Of a DNA stretch of 40,312 bases, positions 34,711-40,312 are shown piece after piece. Made by a program: the position numbers and the translations under genes. Position 1 is the first letter of the stretch. Every line of letters starts with the position of its first letter. The notes under the pieces were generated by a model, which did no database searches, was not told where the DNA came from, and saw nothing but the letters and a program-made list of their open reading frames with translations. The stretch is from Pararcticibacter amylolyticus (GTDB lineage Bacteria > Bacteroidota > Bacteroidia > Sphingobacteriales > Sphingobacteriaceae): contig NZ_QEAS01000006.1 of NCBI RefSeq assembly GCF_003130405.1, positions 196,218 through 236,529 of the forward strand, given 5' to 3'.

Positions 34711-35976
34711 TTAAGACTCTTTAATAAGGTCATTAACCAGCTTCTCAAATTCTTCAACAAATTCAGTGTAATGTCCGCCTGTTCCGGGACCACTGAAACC
34801 TGTATGAATCTTGCGCACTTCACCTTTCTTGTCGATAATAATAGTGGTGGGGAATGCTTTAAATTCGTTTAATGCAGGCATGCTTGTAAGAGCATCTTTA
34901 GGAGTATAGCCGGTGAGCAGCAAAGGATAAGAAATATCAAATCGCTCCTTTAACGCTTCCACACTTTTTTTTGACCTGGCCGGATCAGTGGTCCGCTCGT
35001 ATGCAAGTCCAACCACTTCCACTCCCTTATCTTTATATTTCCTATAAAAAGGAGCGAGATAAGCTGTTTCATCCATACAGTTAGGACACCATGAACCGAG
35101 GAACTGAACAATGACCACTTTATTGCTAAATCGGGGAGCATCAGCAGAGACTTGCTTTCCCTCCAGGTCGGGGAAGCTAAAACTGATTTTCTTCTGTCCT
35201 TTTTTCAGGGTGGTGAGAGAGTATGCATCAGGAAGCATGGCCTTATCATCCTTCGTTGCGGTCCAGTTATCTACAGACGACAGCCCTGCATAAAACTTCC
35301 CGTCGCTTATGGTATTGTTCTTTACCTTGCCGGTAAATAAAAAGGCATGTGAACCATCAAAAGTAGAGAGGAAAAGCCGGTCGCCCGAAACAGCGCCTTC
35401 AAGATAACGGTAATCACCGGTGGTTGTTAAAAAGGTGCCTGTCACTCTTGACGAATCCTGGGAGAATTCGCCGACAGCAATCGTAGTATCCTTGCCATCA
35501 GGACTGGTAAAAGTTGCAGACCATTTTCCTGTAACGTTTCCTTCGGGCTTCTCCTGTGAAGGGGCAAATCGCCAGTTAACCCCATGTTCCGCTGTAAAGT
35601 CCATAGAAACATCTTTATCAGCTAAATGCCGGATCCATCTTCCGCTCATCCCCGCAGAGGTAAAGCCTGCCCGTATTTCAGAATCAAACAATGGAAGTTT
35701 TATATTTACAGAATCACCTTTTTGCTCTATTTCGTCCACTCTGAATCGTTCTCCGGCATTTACAAGCCATATAGCCTTCCTGCCGCTGGTGTCACTAACA
35801 ATAAAATTAAAAGGGATCTCTGTGCCCGACTCCGTTTTTAAAGTAGCTCTCCAGGTTCCGCTTTCTAGTCCGTTAACAGTTCTGCCACACGCAGAGAACA
35901 GCAATACCGAAGCAACAAGAGCACCGGCAAAAACCAGGAGCTTGCCGCAGTATCCTTTTTTAGAAAAAAGAGGCAT
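34711..35976 (-). CDS. TlpA-like thioredoxin-fold lipoprotein
   Basis: A protein of 421 residues from the ATG at 35976, chosen because it begins a neat lipoprotein signal (M-P-L-F-S-K-K-G, hydrophobic core, L-L-F-S-A-C). The open frame continues to an ATG at 36111, but a -7 promoter box lies between (36075-36082). Residues ~40-250 form a beta-rich domain with two similar halves (G-T-W-R-A-T-L, and later G-K-W-S-A-T-F). The C-terminal ~150 residues are a TlpA/ResA domain: F-L-G-S-W-C-P-N-C at about residue 298 is the redox CxxC, with F-P-T-T-I-I-I-D the cis-Pro strand. It probably reduces or isomerises disulfides outside the cytoplasm. Confidence 0.9.
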   Translation of the reverse strand: MPLFSKKGYCGKLLVFAGALVASVLLFSACGRTVNGLESGTWRATLKTESGTEIPFNFIVSDTSGRKAIWLVNAGERFRVDEIEQKGDSVNIKLPLFDSEIRAGFTSAGMSGRWIRHLADKDVSMDFTAEHGVNWRFAPSQEKPEGNVTGKWSATFTSPDGKDTTIAVGEFSQDSSRVTGTFLTTTGDYRYLEGAVSGDRLFLSTFDGSHAFLFTGKVKNNTISDGKFYAGLSSVDNWTATKDDKAMLPDAYSLTTLKKGQKKISFSFPDLEGKQVSADAPRFSNKVVIVQFLGSWCPNCMDETAYLAPFYRKYKDKGVEVVGLAYERTTDPARSKKSVEALKERFDISYPLLLTGYTPKDALTSMPALNEFKAFPTTIIIDKKGEVRKIHTGFSGPGTGGHYTEFVEEFEKLVNDLIKES

Positions 35977-36074
35977 TATTCTGAGACATCTGAGAATAGA
36001 TCTGTTAAAATACTGTTTTGATTGCATCAAAGTTTTCATCATAAAAGGATAAGAACCGGGGATTAAACATAAAC

Positions 36075-36082
36075 CAAAAGTA
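36075..36082 (-). promoter_or_regulatory. -7 promoter box for the TlpA-like gene
   Basis: Minus-strand TACTTTTG matches TAnnTTTG exactly. It lies downstream of the ATG at 36111, which would exclude that codon and support a start at 36039 or 35976. No -33 element at about 20 bases was seen. Confidence 0.45.
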
Positions 36083-36141
36083 AATGTTAATGGCACAATG
36101 TAAAGATACACCCCTTGATAATTCTTCCTTAGCGGCTGAAA

Positions 36142-36639
36142 CTAAAGGCTGGTTTCTCTGATTTTACGTTCAATTGCCGTTGTTGAATAACCTTCAATAT
36201 AAGTAATTGTTTTTACCTCTCCGCCGTTTGCAAGCACTACATCTGCCCCTACGATTCTGTCGATAGTGTAATCAGCCCCTTTCACCAGCACATCCGGTTT
36301 TATAGCAGAAATCAGGTTTAAAGGTGTAGGCTCTGAAAAATACACCACTGCATCGACAAAGAAAAGAGAAGCAAGGATCGAAGCACGCGAATGTTGATCT
36401 GTGATAGGGCGTGCCGGGCCTTTCAGATCAGAAACAGATTTATCTGTATTCAGGCCAATAATGAGCTTTTGTCCCATACTGGCAGCTTTCGCTAAGTAAT
36501 CAATATGACCGAGATGCAGAAGATCAAAACATCCGTTAGTGAAAACAATCTTCTTTTCCTGGAACTTCCATATATGGACGAGAGGTAAAAGATCTTCGAG
36601 GGACTTCACCTTGCCGTTAACAATATCTAATTTATCCAT
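36142..36639 (-). CDS. rfaE2: D-glycero-beta-D-manno-heptose 1-phosphate adenylyltransferase
   Basis: A 165-residue nucleotidyltransferase equal to the C-terminal half of HldE. V-F-T-N-G-C-F-D-L-L-H-L-G-H-I-D-Y-L (~30-47) is the cytidylyltransferase-fold H-x-G-H motif, then I-I-G-L-N-T-D-K-S-V and L-V-K-G-A-D-Y, ending with E-G-Y-S-T-T-A-I-E-R-K-I. It joins ATP and heptose 1-phosphate to give ADP-heptose for the LPS inner core. The kinase half is not adjacent, as is usual in the phylum. The product is the donor that GT9 enzymes such as the one at 4019-5167 typically use. It lies 39 bases after panD on the same strand. Confidence 0.93.
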   Translation of the reverse strand: MDKLDIVNGKVKSLEDLLPLVHIWKFQEKKIVFTNGCFDLLHLGHIDYLAKAASMGQKLIIGLNTDKSVSDLKGPARPITDQHSRASILASLFFVDAVVYFSEPTPLNLISAIKPDVLVKGADYTIDRIVGADVVLANGGEVKTITYIEGYSTTAIERKIRETSL

Positions 36640-36678
36640 GACAATACAAATAAAGGCGTCAATTCAAACGGTTAGCTG

Positions 36679-37029
36679 TTACCTGATCAGGTGATTGTCA
36701 TCATCCGGAAAAACCAAAATTGGCTGATATTTCTTCGCTTCTTCCATCGGAAGCGACCCATATGACATAATAATCACTATGTCTCCCACCTGTGCAAGCC
36801 TCGCGCATGACCCGTTAAGACAAACAATCCCCGAGCCACGCTCCCCCTTAATTACGTATGTTTCAAAACGAGCTCCATTATTATTATTCACAACCTGAAC
36901 TTTCTCATTTGGAATAATATTAGCAGCATCTATTAAGTCTTCATCAATCGTGATACTCCCCACATAATTCAGCTCTGCCTGAGTCACTTTCACCCGGTGT
37001 ATCTTCGACTTCAAAACCTGGATAATCAT
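36679..37029 (-). CDS. panD: Aspartate 1-decarboxylase proenzyme
   Basis: A 116-residue proenzyme with normal length. It makes beta-alanine from aspartate for pantothenate synthesis. The self-cleavage site is in L-N-Y-V-G-S-I-T: cleavage between G24 and S25 forms the pyruvoyl cofactor from S25. Downstream [15 protein letters not shown] and [10 protein letters not shown] complete the active-site fold. Its product is a substrate of PanC, encoded upstream on the same strand, 140 bases away. Confidence 0.97.
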   Translation of the reverse strand: MIIQVLKSKIHRVKVTQAELNYVGSITIDEDLIDAANIIPNEKVQVVNNNNGARFETYVIKGERGSGIVCLNGSCARLAQVGDIVIIMSYGSLPMEEAKKYQPILVFPDDDNHLIR

Positions 37030-37169
37030 AGTACAAAATTACAAAAACAGTTATAAGTTATATTGCCCCCGTTGTAACTTAAGGGTAATATTATATAAGA
37101 TGACATTATTCTTTACGATTAAAGAGACATGAACTGACGGCAGAACGGAAAACTGTAGTCTGCCCCCCA

Positions 37170-38009
37170 CTAGTTCAATATCATATTATCAATGAGTCTG
37201 GTTTCACCCGACCGGGCCGCAACCAGAGCTATAATGCTTTCAATCTCTTTCGATTCTGCTGGCTTTAGGGTCGCCGCATCGTATATCTCAAAATAATCCA
37301 GATCGATACCTTCGCTGGCATTCAAAAACGCTACAGCCTCTTCCTTAAGACTTGCAAGATCTTTCTCCTGAAAATGATCTTTAGTCGTCTGAAGCGCCGC
37401 CGATAACGCCAGTGCATTTCTTCTTTCAACTTCCGAAAGATGTATATTCCGGGAGCTTAAAGCCAGCCCGTCACTTTCGCGTTTGATAGGACACATCACA
37501 ATATTTACCGGGATCTCCAGCATCTCTGTCATTTTTCGCAAGATTAGAACCTGCTGAAAATCTTTCTGTCCGAAAAAGGCAATATCCGGCTTCACTATGT
37601 CAAAAAACTTCTTAACTACCTGCGTTACGCCCTGGTAATGCCCTGGCCGGGACTTTCCTTCCAGGATATGCTCAAGGTAACCCAGATCAATATGCCATGA
37701 TTCTCCCTGCTGATACATTTCATGAACAGGCGGAAGAAATAAGATATCACAGTTTACGCTTTTTAATTTTTCAATATCTGCCTCTACGGGCCGGGGATAT
37801 TTTTCAAGATCAGAAGGATCATTGAATTGAGTGGGATTCACAAAAATACTGCAGACAACTACATCAGATTGCTCGCGGGCGATGTTAATCAGTGACAGAT
37901 GGCCGTCATGCAGGGCACCCATTGTGGGGACAAAGCCGATTACTTTCTTTTGCTTTTTCAGCTCATCAAGCGACGCGGATAATGCTGACTTTGTTACGAA
38001 TATTTCCAA
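37170..38009 (-). CDS. panC: Pantothenate synthetase
   Basis: Joins pantoate and beta-alanine with ATP to form pantothenate. The start is taken as the TTG at 38009, giving 279 residues, the normal PanC length, with the usual N-terminus E-I-F-V-T-K. The open frame extends to an ATG at 38081, but an exact -7 promoter box (38071-38078) covers the codons just after that ATG, which makes it non-coding leader. Motifs: F-V-P-T-M-G-A-L-H-D-G-H-L-S-L (ATP site), F-V-N-P-T-Q-F, K-S-R-P-G-H-Y-Q-G-V and F-G-Q-K-D-F-Q-Q, then S-S-R-N-I-H-L. It probably forms a transcription unit with panD downstream. Confidence 0.95.
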   Translation of the reverse strand: MEIFVTKSALSASLDELKKQKKVIGFVPTMGALHDGHLSLINIAREQSDVVVCSIFVNPTQFNDPSDLEKYPRPVEADIEKLKSVNCDILFLPPVHEMYQQGESWHIDLGYLEHILEGKSRPGHYQGVTQVVKKFFDIVKPDIAFFGQKDFQQVLILRKMTEMLEIPVNIVMCPIKRESDGLALSSRNIHLSEVERRNALALSAALQTTKDHFQEKDLASLKEEAVAFLNASEGIDLDYFEIYDAATLKPAESKEIESIIALVAARSGETRLIDNMILN

Positions 38010-38070
38010 TTTCTTATTTAGATACCGGCTCAGAATATGACTTTCAAAGCCGCACGTGTATAAATTTATG

Positions 38071-38078
38071 CAAACGTA
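38071..38078 (-). promoter_or_regulatory. -7 promoter box for panC
   Basis: Minus-strand TACGTTTG matches TAnnTTTG. It supports transcription starting near 38066 and translation of panC from the TTG at 38009. The -33 element is not evident. Confidence 0.5.
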
Positions 38079-38305
38079 CATAAAATTGTTTAATCTCTGT
38101 TTTTGCTGATCATTTTCAGAAGGATCACTGCACTTGCCAGGCTCCGCACACTAAAAAAATATTAATAAACCGTGACAAAAATCATTTGTCTCAACAAACC
38201 GCTAAACGATTGTTTAAAATAAGATTTAATACTTTTTCAGAAATCTAAAACCGCAGCTTAAACTGTTAAAATTTAAAAAATCGAACACACCTCTTGCGTA
38301 AATCA

Positions 38306-38336
38306 TTGATATATCATAATATAATGTGTATATTTG
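38306..38336 (+). promoter_or_regulatory. Full Bacteroidetes promoter of the GT5-like gene
   Basis: TTG (38306-38308), 20 bases, then TATATTTG (38329-38336), an exact -7 box with ideal spacing. It lies 39 bases before the ATG at 38376. It is divergent from the panC promoter in the 366-base spacer between the two start codons; the rest of that spacer shows nothing else clear. Confidence 0.75.
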
Positions 38337-38375
38337 CAGTCCCAAATTCTATTCTTAAACATTTAACATTTGGAG

Positions 38376-39200
38376 ATGGCAAAAACGAAGTTACTGTTTA
38401 TTACCCACGAGATGTCGCCTTTCCTCGAGTTAACAAAAATTTCTGAAATCACGAGACAACTTCCTCAGGCTATGCAGGATAAGGGTTTTGAAATCCGAAT
38501 TCTGATGCCGCGTTTCGGCAACATCAACGAGCGCCGCAACCGCCTGCATGAAGTGATCCGTCTTTCAGGGATGAACATTATCATCGATGATAACGATAAC
38601 CCGCTGATTATTAAAGTCGCGTCAATACCTTCAGCACGTATGCAGGTATATTTTCTCGACAATGAAGAATATTTTCAGCGCAAGCATGTTTTCAGGGACA
38701 ATAATAATAAGTTTTTTGAAGACAACGATGAACGTACTATTTTCTTTTGCAAAGGCGCACTGGAAACTGTTAAAAAACTGGGATGGTCGCCTGACGTGGT
38801 TCACTGCCATGGCTGGATGAGTTCATTGGTTCCTGTTTATCTGAAAACAACCTACAAGGATGATCCTACGTTTAAAAACGCGAAGGTTGTTTATTCGGTA
38901 TATGAAAATTGCTTTGCTGAAAACCTGAATGCTGATTTCGCCAGAAAAGCGATCATGAACGGCATGAGCGCAAAGCATACAGAAATGTTTAAAGGTTCTG
39001 ACTGTGATTCTTTACACATCGGAGCCATTACCTATTCTGATGCCGTAGTTTTCGGAAACGAAGAGATCAGTGAAGAGGTCGTTAATTTTACAAAGGCAAG
39101 CGAAAAGCCCCTTCTTGAATTCGAAGGCACCGCCGACTATGAGAACTATTACTCGCTCTATGAAGAAATATCAAGCGAAGACCTGGTTTCATTAGCGTAG
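38376..39200 (+). CDS. Stand-alone GT5 (glycogen synthase) N-terminal domain protein
   Basis: A 274-residue protein from the ATG at 38376 (the TTG at 38370 is six bases upstream). It matches the N-terminal Rossmann domain of glycogen/starch synthase: L-L-F-I-T-H-E-M-S-P-F, I-R-I-L-M-P-R-F-G, F-C-K-G-A-L-E-T-V and D-V-V-H-C-H-G-W. It stops there, without the C-terminal donor-binding domain of full ~480-residue GlgA. The ADP-glucose-binding K-T-G-G-L motif is changed to K-I-S-E-I. So it probably does not make glycogen on its own; a binding or regulatory role is more likely. It has its own promoter and terminator. Similar short proteins are known in the phylum. Confidence 0.85.
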   Translation: MAKTKLLFITHEMSPFLELTKISEITRQLPQAMQDKGFEIRILMPRFGNINERRNRLHEVIRLSGMNIIIDDNDNPLIIKVASIPSARMQVYFLDNEEYFQRKHVFRDNNNKFFEDNDERTIFFCKGALETVKKLGWSPDVVHCHGWMSSLVPVYLKTTYKDDPTFKNAKVVYSVYENCFAENLNADFARKAIMNGMSAKHTEMFKGSDCDSLHIGAITYSDAVVFGNEEISEEVVNFTKASEKPLLEFEGTADYENYYSLYEEISSEDLVSLA

Positions 39201-39218
39201 CAATTGGCCCTGTTCAAT

Positions 39219-39258
39219 AAAAAAGACGCTGTCTGTTGAAGGCAGCGTCTTTTTTATT
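39219..39258 (+). terminator. Intrinsic terminator, 13-bp stem
   Basis: AAAAAAGACGCTG (39219-39231) pairs perfectly with CAGCGTCTTTTTT (39243-39255) around an 11-base loop, followed by T-rich sequence. It lies 18 bases after the GT5-like gene and, because of the A and T runs on both sides, also serves the convergent kelch gene. Confidence 0.9.
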
Positions 39259-39337
39259 TTCAGAAAGAATTATCAAACGGAATGGAACAGGTTATTTTTG
39301 TTAGCTAACCTGCCCGGCATACACCTGACAATCATTT

Positions 39338-40312
39338 TTAATCATCATCTGAAGCAGAAAGATCAAAACGCCAGGTATCATAGAGTCGTGTAGAACCAGA
39401 TATGCCTGTCGTCACATACCCATAATTCTTGATTGCGAATCCAACGGCCGCTTCCCGTGAAGAACCTTCAAACTTATCTACTTCTTTCCACAGGTCACGA
39501 TCAGGATTATACTGCCAGGTAGTACTTAAGGATGAAGAAAGATTTCCGGTAGTTACATAACCATAGCCATCTAAACTGAAGGTAGCAGCGCTCTTTCTGG
39601 AGATATTGTAGTTATAATCATCATTGTTTTTTATATCATCGCTCTCCTCCGAATCGCCATCCGGGTTAAGAGAATGAAGCTTTGTCCATGTGTTGCCGTC
39701 CAGACGATAAAATGAAATATCAGCCTGGCTGTTATTATATCCTCCGCCTACATAAGCCTTATTGTTAATGACAAAAGCAAATGGGAACTGCCTCTTGCTC
39801 TTAATACTCGCAACCTGTGTCCAGGTACCAGGATCGCTGTCGCCTGCACCCGGAGTATATTCCCAGAAGTCATTCAAATCGTTACTTCCATCATATCCGC
39901 ACCCTACATAACCCTTTCCGTTCAGTGTAAAAGCGACAGCACCCCAGCGTGCAGCAGCCGCCGCCGGGAGGCTTGCTACCTGTCTCCACGAATTATTCCT
40001 GGGATTATATTCGTAAAAATCTTTCAAAGCCACACTCCCGTCGTTAGTACCGGTACCCACATATCCTTTTCCGTTAATAGAAAAACCTACTCCGTAAGCG
40101 CGCTCAGCACCGTCAGGCAATGAAGAAATCAAATACCAGTCATCCGCATCTGCATTATACTTCCTGAAATCTCCGACCCGTTTGGCAGTCGTTGAAGTGC
40201 CGGAATTTGTTACCCCACTCCCCACATAAGCAGTATCATTTATCACAAAACCCACCGCACCGTTCCGGGCAACTCCCACATAATCTGCCATTCTCTGCCA
40301 GTCACCTGCTAA
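39338..40312 (-). CDS. Kelch-repeat (galactose-oxidase-like propeller) protein, 5' end outside window
   Basis: The frame stays open to the right edge (upstream codons read L-A-G-D-W-Q-R before the ATG at 40291), so at least the N-terminus is missing. Repeats of about 50 residues alternate a strand with G-K-G-Y-V-G-x-G and a segment with D-F-x-E-Y-x-P-x-x-x-x-W-x-x-V-A, the kelch blade pattern; five to six blades are visible. The last residues are an acidic D-D-D tail. Such proteins in Bacteroidetes are usually secreted or lipid-anchored and bind ligands; the signal sequence, if any, is outside the window. Confidence 0.85.
   Translation of the reverse strand, partial: LAGDWQRMADYVGVARNGAVGFVINDTAYVGSGVTNSGTSTTAKRVGDFRKYNADADDWYLISSLPDGAERAYGVGFSINGKGYVGTGTNDGSVALKDFYEYNPRNNSWRQVASLPAAAAARWGAVAFTLNGKGYVGCGYDGSNDLNDFWEYTPGAGDSDPGTWTQVASIKSKRQFPFAFVINNKAYVGGGYNNSQADISFYRLDGNTWTKLHSLNPDGDSEESDDIKNNDDYNYNISRKSAATFSLDGYGYVTTGNLSSSLSTTWQYNPDRDLWKEVDKFEGSSREAAVGFAIKNYGYVTTGISGSTRLYDTWRFDLSASDDD

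Noticed and set aside
35420-36052. 210-residue open frame antisense to the TlpA-like gene
   Set aside because: Its length comes from the composition of the opposite strand; no motif, and the TlpA gene is clear.
37034-37041. Minus-strand TAATTTTG as a panD promoter
   Set aside because: It sits only 4 bases before the ATG and would give a leaderless message; no -33 partner, and the spacer is AT-rich.
37133-37165. GGCAGA/TCTGCC inverted repeat between panC and panD as a terminator
   Set aside because: Six-base stem with a long loop and no T run on the minus strand.

Overview
The window comes from a Bacteroidetes genome, most likely a Sphingobacteriaceae member close to Pedobacter or Sphingobacterium. 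Three things point there: protein style (lipoproteins ending in C-K-K-D, a 411-residue NusA, a stand-alone GT5 N-terminal domain protein), promoters of the Bacteroidetes type (TTTG/TTG, about 20 bases, TAnnTTTG), and the absence of obvious Shine-Dalgarno sequences. No tRNA, rRNA, CRISPR array or intact insertion sequence was seen.

About 1-26,800 is a large surface-glycan locus. From the left it holds: a partial glycosyltransferase and a GT2; a convergent GT2; a plus-strand run of an MsbA-type ABC exporter, GT9, GT4-like and GT2; a WbsX (GH99-like) protein; and a tight five-gene minus-strand operon (14022 to 8752) with a DRE-TIM aldolase fusion, a CMP-Kdo-synthetase-like enzyme, a HAD phosphatase, a KpsC/KpsS-like transferase and a GT4. 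Upstream of that operon lies a sialidase-fold lipoprotein. Then come a GT10 and a GT11-like fucosyltransferase, a GT2 plus HlpA-like pair, an AT-rich island with a small lipoprotein and a secreted repeat protein, and a minus-strand operon (26831 to about 21540) with GT2, GT4, GT8-like, FdtA-like ketoisomerase, FdtB-like aminotransferase and a TIGR04325 methyltransferase. Together these predict a glycan carrying fucose, a 3-amino-3,6-dideoxyhexose and a Kdo-like ulosonic acid. No Wzx, Wzy, priming transferase, KdsA, GDP-fucose or dTDP-hexose upstream genes lie in the window, so the locus must continue to the left or draw on genes elsewhere.

About 26,985-40,312 is housekeeping: the rimP-nusA-infB operon, a small membrane protein, an M1 aminopeptidase lipoprotein, a TlpA-like lipoprotein, a heptose-1-phosphate adenylyltransferase, panD and panC, a GT5-like single-domain protein divergent from panC, and a partial kelch-repeat protein.

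The most promising signals are the five-gene operon, which looks like a pathway for making and transferring a non-standard ulosonic acid from pyruvate, and a perfect 13-bp terminator-like hairpin placed immediately after a strong predicted promoter in the leader of rimP-nusA-infB. All family names were assigned by reading sequence motifs, not by database search.
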